From Piliocolobus tephrosceles (lineage: Eukaryota; Chordata; Mammalia; Primates; Cercopithecidae), in the NCBI RefSeq assembly GCF_002776525.5, contig NC_045434.1, positions 193,531,084-193,595,083 of the forward strand: a DNA stretch of 64,000 nucleotides, in the 5' to 3' direction. The position numbers and the translations under genes are program-made. Positions 1 through 12,060 of the stretch are shown here, piece after piece. The notes under the pieces were generated by a model. The model did not search any database, was not told the origin of the DNA, and saw only the letters and a list, made by a program, of their open reading frames with translations. Position 1 is the first letter of the stretch; every line of letters starts with the position of its first letter.

Positions 1-149
1 CAATTTTCTCATATGTATAATTGGGATAAAACTATCATCCTCACAGAGTTATTGTGGGTTAAATTATTTGATGTATACTAAAAGCACATAGCCAGTATTC
101 AATAAATGGTACTGATATTGATAATCAAAAGGGTCTGATGGAATAAAGT

Positions 150-890
150 CTATGGGACAGAGGAAAAAAAAATCAGGAGTTAAAGCTATTAGGATTTGTG
201 ACTAAGTAAATGGGATGTAGGGGAAGGGTGGGCTCATGATGAGAGTTGGTAAGGTATAGTGGTAAAGAATAATTCTCAAGTTGCTGGCTTGGGCAACTGG
301 GTGGATGTGGCACTATTCACTAAAACAGGAAATAAAGGAAAATGAACAAATGTTATAAAAAAGAAAAAATAGCAACAACAAGAAACAACCTACATGTACA
401 CCAAACAGCTGAATGAATAAATTATAGAATAATTTAAATAGGTATATGTTTAAAGTATCTTTGGAAATCCAAGTGGAATATTTCAATAGAAAGCTGTATA
501 AGCAGGTCTGGCACTCAGAAAAGAAATTTGGGCCAGATATACATTTGGACACCTTCCTCATGTAGGTGGTAGATGAACCCATTAAAGAAGATTTAAAAAT
601 CACCCAAGGAGTATGTATTAGAGTGAAAATAAAGGGGAACACTTGGGGAACCCTTACATTTAAGGGATAGAGAGAGAACAAAGAGCTGAGAAGTAAATTG
701 AGGAGAAGAGACTACAGTGGTAGGAGAAAGACAGGAAAGGCTGGTATCACAGTATCTAAAGGAATAGGAAGTTTCAAGGAGGGAGTAATTAAGATCATCA
801 ATACTGCAAAATGGACAAGTAACATGAGGATAAAAAATGTCAGATTTATCTTGGTAAGAGCAGTTTCAGCAGAGCAATAAGGGAAGAAAT
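150..890 (-). repeat. L2 fragment
   Basis: Reverse-strand L2 body: 'tggcttgggcaactgggtgg', 'caaggagggagtaattaaga' and 'tcttggtaagagcagtttca' match the L2 antisense pattern, degraded. Confidence 0.5.
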
Positions 891-1231
891 CAAAATACAA
901 TGAGTTATATCAAGTGCAGATGAGAACATGGCACAGCTGAAACTTTCGCTCATTACTTGTGAGAGTGTAAACTGGTAAAACCACTACAGAAAACTGTTCA
1001 ATAGTATCACTAAAGCTGAACATATGCCTTCTCTAAAATCCGTCAGTCTCACACCTAGGAACATGTCCAACAGAAACGGTTAGTGTAAGATGTATACCAA
1101 AAGGCACCTGTAAGAATGTTCCTAGCAGAAGTATTCATAAAAGCCCCAAACTGTAAACAAGCCAAATGTCTATCAGTAGTAGAGTACATAAAGTGTGGTG
1201 TAGTCAAACAATGAAATATTATATTACACAG

Positions 1232-1364
1232 TAACGAGGCCAGGAGGCTGAAGCAGGAGGATCGCTTGAGCCAGGGAGGTGGAGGTTGCAGTGAGTCAAG
1301 ATTGTACCACTGCACTCCAGCCTGGACAACAGAGTGAGACCCTGTCTCAAAAAAAAAAAAAAAA
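1232..1364 (+). mobile_element. Alu right-arm fragment
   Basis: Starts inside the arm at 'aggccaggaggctgaagcag', ends in an A-tail; inserted in L1M. Confidence 0.9.
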
Positions 1365-1543
1365 TTATACAGTAATGAAAATGAACTATTGCTATTTAAA
1401 ACAGCATGAATGAATCTCAAAAACATCATAATGAATGAAACCAAAGAAACCTGACCTAAGAGAAGACACTGTATGATTTTATTTATGCAAAGTATAAAAA
1501 CAGGCAAAAGTGATTGATGGTGCTAGACATCAGGATGAAGTAA

Positions 1544-1771
1544 CTTTTTTTTTTTTTTTTTTAATTTTGTGATAGGGTCTTACTCTGTTACCCAGGTTGG
1601 AGTGCAGTGGCACAATCTCGGCTCACTGCAACCTCCACCTCTCCGGCTCAAGCAATCCTCCCACCTCTGCCTCCTGAGTAGCTGGGACTACAGGTGCTCA
1701 CCACCACACTTGGCTAATTTTTTTGTATTTGTAGAGACAGAGTTTCACTATGTTGCCCAGGCAGGAGGAAG
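1544..1771 (-). mobile_element. Alu, truncated
   Basis: T-tail, then inverted Alu ending early at 'ctatgttgcccaggcaggag'. Confidence 0.93.
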
Positions 1772-1931
1772 AAGTTACTTTTGACGGGGAGTGGGGAGGA
1801 GTAACAACAGATAAAGGGTTGGAGGTAGTGACTGGAAGGGACACAATAGGGGATTTTAGAGTTCTGGTAATGTTCATTTTTCTTATCTTGGAGGCGTTTA
1901 CAAAGATGTGTTCACTTTTTAAAAATTCTCT

Positions 1932-2225
1932 GGCCAGGCGCAATGGCTCATGCCTGTAATCCCAGCACTTTGGGAAGTCGAGGCGAGCGGATCACGAGGT
2001 CAGGAGATCAAGACCATCACGGCTAACACAGTGAAGCCCCATCTCTACTAAAAACACAAAAAATTAGCTGGGCGTGGTGGTGGGTGCCTGTAGTCCCAGC
2101 TACTTGGGAGGCTGAGGCAGGAGAACAGCGTGAACCCGGGAGGCAGAGCTTGCAGTGAGCCAAGATCGAGCCACTGCGCTCTAGGCTGGGTGACAGAGCA
2201 AGACTCCATCTCAAAAAAAAAAAAA
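1932..2225 (+). mobile_element. AluY
   Basis: Full-length; 'ggccaggcgcaatggctcat' to A-tail, Y-like 'gatcacgaggtcaggagatc'. Confidence 0.95.
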
Positions 2226-2639
2226 TTATTTGGGATATATATGTATGATTTACACCTTTCTTGTGTTATGTTAAACTAATATGCAGTAAGGAAATAGAGA
2301 ATAATATATATAAACCAATTTCTCAAAGAGTATGGTTACAGCATGGAAAAAAGGGTTAGAGCTACAGAAAAAAAAGCAGGATCTTCAGATGTCCCCTAAA
2401 ATAGCAATTCTGAATAATCTAGTTCTATCTGAATATTTTCACTGGTATGGATTCTTTTTGAAGAGTCCATTTTATCAATCATATCTCGAGAATTAAATAT
2501 ATTAACATTTTAAGCAGAATTTAAGCTTGTGCATTAAAAAGAATTACATTCCTTCTCTGGCTTAAAAAACAAGTTTCCAAATAATATAGAGATGAAGAGT
2601 AGCAAAATCCTGATACAGATACTCATTCATTCAACTGAA

Positions 2640-2945
2640 GTATTACCTGTCTCCCATGGGTTCTTCTTTCAAAACACCTTCTCACAAGTGGTTTCTTCTA
2701 CTTGAAATACTCTCTCCCTATTTCTTCATCTGGAAGATTCCTGACTGTCTCTTATAATTCATATCTGTTATTACCTTCTCCAGAAAAACACTTCTGACTC
2801 CCCATCTATGTGGGTGTCCATCTTACTGCTATTGCCTAGTCAGTTTGGGAGCTCCATGAGGAAAGAGACTGTCTTTTATAGCTCTGCCCAGCACAAGGCA
2901 GATACTATCTGAACAACAAATGTTTATGAATGAATGAACAAAGAA
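2640..2945 (+). repeat. L2 3' end
   Basis: 'gggagctccatgaggaaaga', 'agcacaaggcagatactatc' and terminal 'tgaatgaatgaac' are the typical L2 3' end. Confidence 0.8.
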
Positions 2946-3035
2946 TAGATGAATGATGCTACTGAAGTAAACCAGGATAGATTAATAAAGTTTCAACTAG
3001 AGAGATGGCGTTTAAAGAGGTAAAATGAATAGGAG

Positions 3036-3426
3036 CAGATATAGTTTGGATGTGTATCCCCACCCAAATCTCATGTCAAATTGTAATCCCTAGTGTTGGA
3101 GGTGGTGCTTGGTGGGAGATGACTGGATCATGGGGGCAGATTTCCCCCTTTGCTGTTGTTCTCGTGATAACAGTTCTCACAAGATCTGGTTGTTTGAAAG
3201 TATGTAGCATCCCACCCCCTCTTCCTCCTGCTCTGGCCACGTATAAGACGTGCCAGCTTCCCCTTAGTCTTCTGCCATGATTCTAAGTTTCCTAAGGCTT
3301 CTCCAGAAACTGATGCCACCATGCTTCCTGTACAGCCTGCAGAACCATGAGCCAATTAAACCTTTTTTCTTTATAAATTACCTAGTCAGGTATTTCTTTA
3401 TAGCAGTGCAAGAACAGACTAACACA
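3036..3426 (+). mobile_element. MST/THE1-type MaLR solitary LTR
   Basis: Contains 'ccccacccaaatctcatgtc', 'gactggatcatgggggcaga', 'cttctgccatgattctaagt', 'gagccaattaaacctttttt' and ends 'caagaacagactaacaca', the full order of a MaLR LTR. Flanks share 'ggag', a possible short target duplication. Confidence 0.88.
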
Positions 3427-3429
3427 GGA

Positions 3430-3758
3430 GCCTTTCATATCTTTTGCAGCATTTACAACCTTAGGTCATAATGTTTTAAAAAAAGAACTCCATTCCCTGA
3501 GTTAGTCATCAACTACCCTTACATGGAGGTCCTAAAACCCCCACACATACACATAAGAGATCTATACAAATCCTTGTCATTTGAGGTAAAAGACTTTTCT
3601 ACAGCTCCAGAAGTCTACCTGTCTTAACTCAAGGAATAACAATTATCTATGCTGCTGTTAGGATGTTGACTTCAAATCACTGCTCCAAGATATGTTATAG
3701 AAACTCTAGAGCACAGGTAATTCTAGGTCTCATTCTTTAAGTACTAAGCTAACACAGA

Positions 3759-3808
<50 letters not shown>

Positions 3809-3818
3809 NNNNNNNNNN

Positions 3819-3867
<49 letters not shown>

Positions 3868-4500
3868 CTACATTTAAATTCACTAGAGGTGTTGACCCAA
3901 ATCTCTGTAGCAAAAGACAAGATCACAAATGCAGCCTCCCTACTCTGAAAGTATATTTACAAAATTCCCCTTCATCTTTCTAATTTGCCAGAAAATAAAG
4001 ACACAACCGTGACTGCCACTTGCCTTCAAGGCCAGACATGAATCAATGAGAAACAATCAATCCTTTCAGATGACTATAAACTAAATTACTCATACTCTTG
4101 ATTTAATAGTCACTCCACTGGTGGTTGCTCTTTGCCCGTGAAGGTGAGCAAAAGACTTCTGGTTTGACTGACGATCTTTTCAGAGCTGATTATCTGACTC
4201 TAAAGGTAAGAAAATTCATCGACATAGAAAATGGATGGAAAAAGACAATGCCTACATACTATTGAATTGAATGTAGTCCTAATTTAAAATTCTCATTATT
4301 GACCAGAAGAGCACAAGTTTTCTGCTTACAGATGAAATTTGGAGGGACGGGGAATTAATGTAAGTGACTTTTCTCCCAAGGAAAAAGTCCTTGATTCATT
4401 AGTAAATAATTCTAAGCAGGAATAAAATATAGGAAGCAACTATTTAACTGACAATCTTGATTCATAGTGGCAACAAATCTCTCACAGAGCTATAGGGCTG
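3430..4500. other. Intronic sequence without recognised gene
   Basis: Apart from the TAA repeat, AT-rich single-copy sequence. 'gattatctgactctaaaggtaag' resembles a plus-strand donor but has no matching coding frame. Confidence 0.6.
3760..3866. repeat. (TAA)n microsatellite with assembly gap
   Basis: Pure ATA/TAA repeat on both sides of 10 unknown bases (3809-3818); true length unknown. Confidence 0.97.
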
Positions 4501-4506
4501 CTTCTG

Positions 4507-4774
4507 GGCTGGGCGCAGTGGCTCATGCCTGTAATCCCAGCTCTTTGCGAGGCCGAGGCAGGTGGATCACCTGAGGTCAAGAGTTCAAGACCAGTCTGAC
4601 CAACACGGTGAAACCCCGTCTCTACTAAAAATACAAAAATTAGCTGGGTGTGGTGGTGGGTGCCTGTAATCCCAGCTATGCGGGCAGCTGAGGCATGAGA
4701 ATCGCTGGAATCTAGGAGGTGGAGGTTGCAGTGAGCCAAGATGGTACCACTGCACTCCAGCCTGAAAAAAAAAG
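4507..4774 (+). mobile_element. AluS-like, tail shortened
   Basis: 'ggctgggcgcagtggctcat' to 'ccactgcactccagcctgaa'; end of the right arm is deleted. Confidence 0.94.
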
Positions 4775-5194
4775 AAGTTTGCTTCTTACTGCGTTTCCAC
4801 TTATCTTGCCAGACCCTAGCAATAGGCCCATTATCATGCAGTGAGTAGGAAAAGTGAACAAGCAAGCCACTCCATATGAGGGAAAACTTTCCTCCCTGCT
4901 AAATGTACTCAACTGTCTACAAACAAAGCACAAAGCTGTTAATGACAGAAGTTACATATACAAAGGACAAATCTTTACATACACAAAAAGAAGACACCAG
5001 AGAATGGAAAGAAAACAGTTCTCTCTCATTGTATTATGGCTCACATTTTTTTCTACAACATAAACTAATTCTGTAGAGGAAACAAAAAAACTACAGGTGA
5101 AATGTAAAATCAAGGAAAGGAGTAAAAAGCTAAATAAGAAAATAACTTAGGAAGGGGCAGCAGGCAAGGAGCTACAGGAGTAAACTGACTATGC

Positions 5195-5310
5195 AACTAG
5201 AGGATGTCACTCTGCCTTTATGTCCTTCAGTTTCCTCATCTGTAAAATGGGAGGGTGAGCCCCCAAAGCCTGTATAGCTCTATTACCTTCTGTATTTTCA
5301 GAATGGCAGA
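5195..5310 (+). repeat. MIR fragment
   Basis: Core 'tcagtttcctcatctgtaaa' followed by 'atggga'. Confidence 0.75.
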
Positions 5311-5454
5311 AAACTTAGATGACCATGATTTACTATGAACTTTATGGATTCAATCATTTAACAAGTATCTGTGTACTTCTAGAGAGGGTCTTATCTAGAA
5401 ATTTGGCTTGACAGTACATATACATGGAATGATAGTGTTAAACAAAAATTATGG

Positions 5455-5850
5455 AAGGCCATTGTTTTGGTCTAAGCTTCTTCACTGGCTCCAACAGATC
5501 AGGCCAAACCAAAATGGAGTCACTCACACTAAATACCACATAATCAAACTGAAACCTAAAGGAAGTGGGTAGATGCTAAACAGACCAGTTTTTCCTGAAA
5601 ACAGGAGATTCCAGTCTACCTGAGTCAGTTTAACAAGGAAGCCCTCTCTGCTTTAGCATTTAGAAGAAAAGTAACGACATAAACTAATCAGCTTTTTCCT
5701 ATTATTTGGTTTCCTTATTCCTACCTTACAAAACCCACTGTTCTGCCATTGCTTATTGGGAGCCCTCATTCTATTTTGTAGAATGGAGGCTGCCTAATAC
5801 TTGAATCACAAATAAAAGCCAATTAGATCTTTAACTAAATTTGTGGTGAT
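5455..5850 (+). mobile_element. Probable LTR remnant, family not recognised
   Basis: 'ccaaaccaaaatggagtcac' early, 'ttgggagccctcattct' and a late AATAAA in 'caaataaaagccaattagat' followed by a T/G-rich end resemble an ERV LTR layout. No paired copy in the window. Confidence 0.35.
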
Positions 5851-6079
5851 TTTATTTTTTTCTAATAGATAAAATAAAGCCATATAGTCTTGCTAAATAC
5901 AATCAATTTTAAGTAAAAGATACACTATTCTTTTGTACATCCTAAGAAAAGAACAGGTAGAATATTCAACCCGAAGGATGCTCCAGAATGCATCTCTAGA
6001 TTACAACACACAGATCTTTTCTTTTAAAGTCAAGGCCTTGATTAATTGGTAATTTCATTTGAAAACAATAGTAGCATCT

Positions 6080-6368
6080 CTTTTTTTTTTTTTTTTTTTG
6101 GGAGATAGGGTCTTGTCCCTATCACCCAGGCAAGTGCAGTGGTGCACTCATGGCTCACTGCAGCCTCAACTTCCCAGGCTCAGGTTATCCTCCCACCTCA
6201 ACCTACCGAGTAGCTGGGACTAGAGGTATGCACCACCACACTCAGTTAATTTTTTCAGTTTTGGTAGAGACAAGGTTTCACTAGTCTCGAACTCCTGGGC
6301 TCAAGTGATCCACCTGCCTCTACAACCCAAAGTGCTGGGATTACAGGTATGAGCTACCATGCCCAGCC
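6080..6368 (-). mobile_element. AluJ-like
   Basis: Inverted, diverged copy from T-tail to 'ctaccatgcccagcc'. Confidence 0.93.
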
Positions 6369-6384
6369 AATAATACTATCATAA

Positions 6385-6560
6385 TAATAATGATAATACC
6401 TTATTTTTATTGAATGCTTACTATATGTCAGGCATGATTCTACATGCTTTCATATAGATTATATCATTACCATTCCCATTTTACCAATGGGAAAACAGGA
6501 CAAGTAACTTACCTAACTTGCAACTAGTATGTGGCAAAGCTATTCTCTCAAGTGTAACAA
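6385..6560 (+). repeat. MIR-type fragment
   Basis: 'ttattgaatgcttactatat', 'gtcaggcatgattctaca', 'ccattttaccaatgggaaaa' in MIRb/MIR3 order. Confidence 0.75.
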
Positions 6561-6639
6561 TGTGTCTCACTTTTTCAATAAACATTTGTTGAAGGCCTAC
6601 CACATTATGGCCAGGCAATATGCTAAATAACATTCTTTA

Positions 6640-7130
6640 GGAAATCAGTCTGGTAAAAAAAAGACGTGGGTCCAGAATAATAGATGAAAATCAACCCACA
6701 CCAAGATATATAATTGTGAACTCTCAACTTCATAAGGACAAGAAAAAAGAAAAGATCATACTCACTTGATTGTGTAAAGGAGGAGGGAGAGGAACAAAAG
6801 TCATATAAAAGATCAAAAATCAAAATGGCTCTGGCCCTTTCAAGAGCAACACTGGAAACTAGAAGACAATGAAGCAATGCCTTCAAAATTCTGAAGGCAA
6901 ATAATTTCAAGCCTAAAATCCTATACCCAACAAAATTCACAATTAAATGTGAAGGCAGAATAAAGCCATCTTTTCAGACATGTAATGTCTCAAAAATAAT
7001 TGCATCCCATGTACCATTTCTGAGGAGTAGCACTCTATCAAAACACAAGGAAAAACAAGGATAAAGGAAACAGGAATAACATCACAGGAAAGAGGCAAAG
7101 CACATCTGCAGGATGATAGTGATGGGAGAT
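6640..7130 (+). repeat. L1M fragment
   Basis: 'cacaccaagatatataattg', 'ctagaagacaatgaagcaat', 'cctatacccaacaaaattca' and 'atgtgaaggcagaataaagc' are in the order of old L1 sequence. Confidence 0.7.
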
Positions 7131-7205
7131 ACCCGGGACAGCTGTGTACAAAACAGACCGTGATACCCATCTAGACTAGACAACTGTGGCTTAAGAGACA
7201 ACTGT

Positions 7206-7851
7206 GACTTAAGAGACAGCTTTATTTATTTATTTACTTATTTATTTATTTAGAGACAGGGTCTCACTCTGTTGCCCCAGCTGGACTGCAAAGGCATGAC
7301 CTTGGCTCCCTGCAACCTCTGCCTCCTGGGTTCAAGTGATTCTCATGCCTCAGCCTCCCGAGTAGATGGGATTACAGGATTGTGCCACCATGCCTGGCTA
7401 ATTTTTGTATTTTCTTTCTTTTTTTTTTTTTTTTTTTTTTGAGACGGAGTCTGGCTCTGTCGCCCAGGCTGGAGTGCGGTGGCCGGATCTCAGCTCACTG
7501 CAAGCTCCGCCTCCCAGGTTTACGCCATTCTCCTGCCTCAGCCTCCCGAGTAGCTGGGACTACAGGCGCCCGCCTCGTCGCCCGGCTAGTTTTTTTTGTA
7601 TTCTTTAGTAGAGACGGGGTTTCACCGTGTTAGCCAGGATGGTCTCGATCTCCTGACCTTGTGATCCGCCCGTCTCGGCCTCCCAAAGTGCTAGGATTAC
7701 AGGCTTGAGCCACCGCGCCCGGCCAATTTTTGTATTTTCAATAGAAATGGGGTTTCACAATGTTGGCCAGGCTGGTGGTGAACTCAGGAGATCCACCCAG
7801 TTCAGCCTCCCAAAGTGTTGAGATTACAGGCATGAGCCACCGCACCCAGCC
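7206..7851 (-). mobile_element. Older Alu (7206-7414, 7740-7851) split by a younger one
   Basis: (TTTA)n tail and inverted Alu; interrupted at 'aatttttgtattttc', which is repeated after the younger copy. Confidence 0.93.
7415..7724 (-). mobile_element. AluY, cercopithecid YR-type, nested
   Basis: 'gtggccggatctcagctcac' and 'gcttgagccaccgcgcccgg'. Target duplication 'aatttttgtattttc' (7400-7414, 7725-7739). Confidence 0.95.
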
Positions 7852-7861
7852 AAGAGACAGC

Positions 7862-8505
7862 ATATTAAGGAAGGCCTGCCATCACTAAGGTGTTTTTGCT
7901 ACTGTATTGACCCATTAACTTGACAATCCTAAGGTAAATCTTCCCCAGATTCATTTTTGTACAAGATTTACCCAGGCCATGTGCTAATGAAGTTCTTACT
8001 TTCCCTTCCATGCTCTGCTTTGGAGATCAGCTAAGGACTCTTGTTTTAATAAAAAAAACAAAACAAAACAAAAAAACCCTCTGTTTTGACTTACTTCTGA
8101 GCCAGAGGTTGACCATAATAAACTTAGAAGCATAAAATATAGAGTAGCCCATTCCCTTTGACGACGTCCCGCTGGATGTCCTATAAGAACCTGGTCCATA
8201 CAGACCTGCCGATGCCCTAACTATGACAAGGTCTGTATTTCCCAGGATTCACTTGCCCATTGACTTCCCAAGTAGGGGCTCTTATAAACTATCAGGGAAG
8301 TTGAAGCCAGATTATGATTCAGAGGTACCAACTTTTCTTTTCCAAAAATACTTACCAAGGACAATAATGCACTTTTCTGACACAGCCAGGTTTGTACTTT
8401 GTTATTAAGCTTTTATATTAAGCACTTTTAACAACACTTTACACCTAAATATATAAGTGAACATAAATAAAGCAATTTAACATTTGCTCTTTAAAAACTA
8501 ATTAC
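7862..8505. other. Intronic sequence, possible old repeat
   Basis: No gene or firm repeat match. It has a CpG-containing stretch 'ttgacgacgtcccgctggat' near 8159-8178 that stands out in AT-rich sequence. Confidence 0.5.
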
Positions 8506-8507
8506 AG

Positions 8508-8803
8508 TCAGGTGCAGTGACTCACGCCTGTAATCCCAGCACTTTGGGAGGCCAAGGTGGGCGAATCGCCTGAGGTCAGGAGTTCAAGACCAGCCTGGCC
8601 AACATGGTGAAACCCCATCTCTACTAAAAATACAAAAAATTAGCCAGGCATGGTGGTGCATGCCTGTAATCCCAGCAACTTGGGAGGCTGAGGCAGGAGA
8701 ATCACTTGAGCCCAGGAGGTGGAGATTTCAGTGAGCACAGATCACGCCATTGCACTCTAGCCTGGGTGACAAGAGTGAAGCTCCGTCTCAAACAAACAAA
8801 AAC
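8508..8803 (+). mobile_element. AluS
   Basis: 'caggtgcagtgactcacgcc' to 'ctccgtctcaaacaaacaaa'; 'aaaactaattaca' flanks both ends. Confidence 0.94.
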
Positions 8804-8815
8804 TAATTACAATAG

Positions 8816-9117
8816 TGGCAAGGCACAGTGGGCCATGCCTGTAATTTAGCACCTTTGGGAGGCTGAGGCAGGAGGACTGCTTGAGCCCAGGAGTTCAAGA
8901 CCAGCCTGAGCAACATAGTGAGGCCCTGTCTCTACAAAATATAAAAATTTAAAAATTGGCCAAGCATGGTGGTGCGTGCCTGTGGTCCCAGCTACTCGGA
9001 AGACGGAAGTGGGAGGATCGCTTGAGCGTGGAAAGCAGAGACTGCAGTGAGCAAGATTGCACCACTTCACTCTAGCACAGGCAACAGAGTGAGACCCTGT
9101 CTCAAAAAAAAAAAAAA
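8816..9117 (+). mobile_element. AluJ-like
   Basis: Diverged full-length copy, 'ggcaaggcacagtgggccat' to A-tail; adjacent to the previous Alu. Confidence 0.93.
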
Positions 9118-9528
9118 GTGAAAACCACTATAAAGAAAATAAACTTGGTGACAGGACAGAATATAAATCCCAATATGGTGAAAATTTTTCAGTGTAACTG
9201 AAAATTTTTGTCCCAATGTGGGCCCTAGAAGCTCAACTGTAAGCGGAAATTATTTCTTCTGCTGAATGGCTTTAGATGAGTCAGCTTCTAGAAATGTAAG
9301 TATGCTTGGATCACAGAAAAAAATATCTCCAGCCATATTTTGTAGATGTAGGTACTCGGTGACTTTACATGCCAAATTAAAGGATTGTTAATTACTCTCA
9401 AATCAATTTTGGTTGTTTTTCCCCCACAATGTAACTATTCAATTTCTGGGAATCAAAATTATCTCGCTGAGCTTACAGAAAACACTTTTCAGAGTATTTC
9501 CCTTGATTCATGGGAGAATTTTCTTCTT

Positions 9529-9836
9529 TTTTTGAGACGGAGTCTTGCTCTGTCGCCCAGGCTGGAGTGCAGCAGCGCGATCTCAGCTCACTGCAAGCTG
9601 CGCCTCCCGGGCTCATGCCATTCTCCTGCCTTAGCCTCTCAAGCTGGGACTCTGTAGCTGGGACTACAGGCGCCCGCCACCGCTCCCGCCACCTCGCCCG
9701 GCTAATTTTTGTATTTTTAGTAGAGACGGGGTTTCACCGGGTTAACCAGCATGGTCTCAATCTCCTGACCTCGTGATCCGCCCACCTCAGCCTCCCAAAG
9801 TGCTGGGATTACAGGCGTGAGCCAATGCACCCGGCC
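9529..9836 (-). mobile_element. AluY with an extra internal 'aagctgggactctg'
   Basis: Target duplication 'attcatgggagaattttc' on both sides. Internal insertion at about 9637-9652 and a second small repeat 'cgctcccgccac'. Confidence 0.95.
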
Positions 9837-9989
9837 AATTCATGGGAGAATTTTCTAGCTCACAGTTGTAGAAAGTTTTTCACTGTAGTTTTGAGGGCAT
9901 TGTTTTGTTTTTAAATTAACTTCAGTGTTCCCTTACTAATGGGAAATAGTGGTTTCAATTAAGGCTAGAATTTTTTAAACTATTCATTG

Positions 9990-10200
9990 AAAAATTATAT
10001 TTGTATATATTTATGGAGCAGAAAGTGATGTTATGATTTTTTTAATACTATGTGAAATGATTAAATCAAATTAATCAAACTATCCATCATTTCAAATATT
10101 TGACCTTGTGATGAGAACATTTGAGATTTACTCTCTTCATGATATTGAAATGTACAGTAATCAAATATTAGCTATATTTACCAGTACAAGCTAGTTTGGG
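9990..10200 (+). repeat. L1 3' UTR fragment
   Basis: 'gtatatatttatggagcaga', 'actatccatcatttcaaata' and 'gagaacatttgagatttact' resemble old L1 3' UTR. Confidence 0.6.
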
Positions 10201-10579
10201 CCTTAAGGGAGACAAAGTAAAGGTTAAGTCTTTAAAGAATAATATTAACTTAGTGCTCAAACACAGTTCTGTTTGAGTTAGTAGTCATTCATAGAAGGAA
10301 CAAATTTTTGTAAACTACTAGGTATATTCTACAAATAGACTTTGTTTAGGCAAAGGATAATTCCATGTCTTCTAGTTTGCATTATCAAACTCACACAACC
10401 TAATCTACAGTTTGCAGATATTAAAGGCTGCTACCCTTCAACTTTTCTTAATACACTTAAATTATCTTGGAGAAAGGATGAACTTAAATGGCTTAAATTC
10501 AGTGTCTACAATACTCCAGGATCCCCCACTTTACACCCACCCCCCAACCTGGCCATATACGTCTCCAGATTCATCTGTT

Positions 10580-10930
10580 ACTCTATTCCTCATACCCTGT
10601 GTTCACCTAGGCTAGATGGCTTTCAGTTCCTGAAATGTCACTCTCTCAACTCCAGTTCTTACACAAGCCATTCTCTCTCCACCTCACTTGCCCATTTTAT
10701 CCTTCAGGTCTCTCTCAGCTAAGGCATCACCTCCCCAGAGGAGACTTCCCGGGCCATACTCTCCCCTGACAACCTGTATTTCCTTTTGTATAGTGCTCAT
10801 CAAACCAGTAATTAATGTTATCTTCATAATAAACTGGAAGTTCCAGAGGGCAGGGACTATGTCTACCTTATTCACAGCTGCATCCATATCACCTAGTACA
10901 GCACCTGCAAATACTTGTTAAACTGGACTA
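10580..10930 (+). repeat. L2 3' region
   Basis: 'cttcaggtctctctcagcta', 'ggcatcacctccccagagga' and 'cagagggcagggactatgtc' are typical of L2. Confidence 0.8.
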
Positions 10931-11027
10931 AAGCTTTCATCATTAGATTTATGTTAAATATTTGCAATTTTCGATTAATTGGCCCAGGAAATAATTCAAG
11001 TAGTCTGAAGTGAAATACCTGACTTTA

Positions 11028-11079
11028 AACCTTTCTTCCCTCCTCCAAGTCCTTAACCTTTCTTCCCTCCTCCAAGTCC
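11028..11079. repeat. 27-bp tandem duplication
   Basis: 'aacctttcttccctcctcca' plus 'agtcctt' occurs twice head to tail (11028, 11055). Confidence 0.92.
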
Positions 11080-11615
11080 ATTCTTTTACTTCCTTCAAAA
11101 GTTAACAACTGGTTTCCTTTTAGGTTGGAGGAAATGTCAGATTCATTGTTATGACTGTTTCAATAATATTGGGATTTTATTCTGTTTCATAATGTTGCTT
11201 TCAAATTATAATTATATTTAATTATATGTCATAATATTAATAACAGATCATCTATTCAACAAATATTTGTTATAAACCTCCCATGCATTAGATACAATAC
11301 CAATTGCATAATATATTAAGTTATTGACATCTACAGTACTTGCTAATCAGTGCATCATACCTCTTTACTTTCCTTGCCTTTTAAAAACATATAATATATA
11401 CTTTATTTCAATGATGAAAGAATACACCAGCAATGGTCTTTTCTTTAAAATGTTAATTCTAGAAGAAAAACAGCAGAAAAATCTAAGAAATAAGGGTAGA
11501 CAGGAATAACTCTAAGAATACTGGCTTAGAGAAGCAGGTATAAATACATTCTTAACAACAAAAGAATTAAAACAATTTTTTTGTCAGCTTCTTAAATTGC
11601 AAGCAGTCTCCTCAC

Positions 11616-11720
11616 CTTAGAGGTTGCGTTATCCCAAATGGCTAGACCAAAATAGTCTTCTTCCAAAAGATTGAGATGCTCACATACTCGTTTAAGCAAA
11701 TCTTGTCCCTTAGCATGTTT
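11616..11720 (-). CDS. EPB41: EPB41 FERM lobe A exon, 105 bp
   Basis: A 35-codon, phase-0 exon from KHAKGQDLLKRVCEHL to GLAIWDNATSK. The acceptor is TTTGCAG immediately before (intron side 11721-11727) and the donor AAG|GTGAGG. The residues are those of 4.1R; paralogues read QVLFDKVCEHLNLLEKDYFGL at the same place, so the assignment to EPB41 is firm. It encodes part of the ubiquitin-like F1 lobe of the FERM domain, which binds membrane proteins such as band 3. An old Alu begins only about 50 bp upstream in the transcript sense (11770-12060). The exon that should follow was not found down to base 1. Confidence 0.96.
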
Positions 11721-11769
11721 CTGCAAAGATATACGTGTCTTAGTTGAGTTCAGGTTTCTTCTTCTTTTA

Positions 11770-12060
11770 TTTTTTTCCCAGAAGAGATGGGGATTCACTC
11801 TGTTGCCCAGGCTGGAGTGCAGTGGCCTGATCATAGCTCACTGCAGCCTCAACCTCCTGGGCTCAAGTGATCTTCCTGCCTCAGCCTCCAGAGTAGCTGG
11901 AACTACAGATATGCACCACCATGCCTAATTTTAAAAATTTTTTGTAGAGACAGTCTCATTACGTTGCCTGGGCTGGTTTTGAACTCCCGGGCTCAAGTGA
12001 TCCCCCCGCCTCAGCCTTCCAGTGTGCTGGGATTACAGGTATGAGCCACTGCACCTGGCC
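11770..12060 (-). mobile_element. AluJ-like next to an EPB41 exon
   Basis: Inverted diverged Alu, sense relative to EPB41, about 50 bp from the exon acceptor at 11720; flanked by 'aggtttcttctt' duplications. Confidence 0.93.

Larger units (their letters stand above)
910..2300 (+). repeat. L1M 3' region interrupted by three Alus
   Basis: Segments 910-1231, 1365-1540, 1772-1931 and 2226-2300 read as consecutive old L1 3' sequence ('gaatgttcctagcagaagta', 'aacagcatgaatgaatctca', 'gggattttagagttctggta'). The breaks are Alu insertions. Confidence 0.75.

Noticed and set aside
4120..4215. A plus-strand exon ending in AAG|GTAAG
   Set aside because: No coding frame, no acceptor of quality and no recognisable protein; opposite in strand to EPB41.
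7206..7260. Independent (TTTA)n microsatellite
   Set aside because: It is the tail of the adjacent inverted Alu.
10342..10722. A 126-codon plus-strand frame
   Set aside because: Overlaps an L2 3' region, with no conserved pattern.
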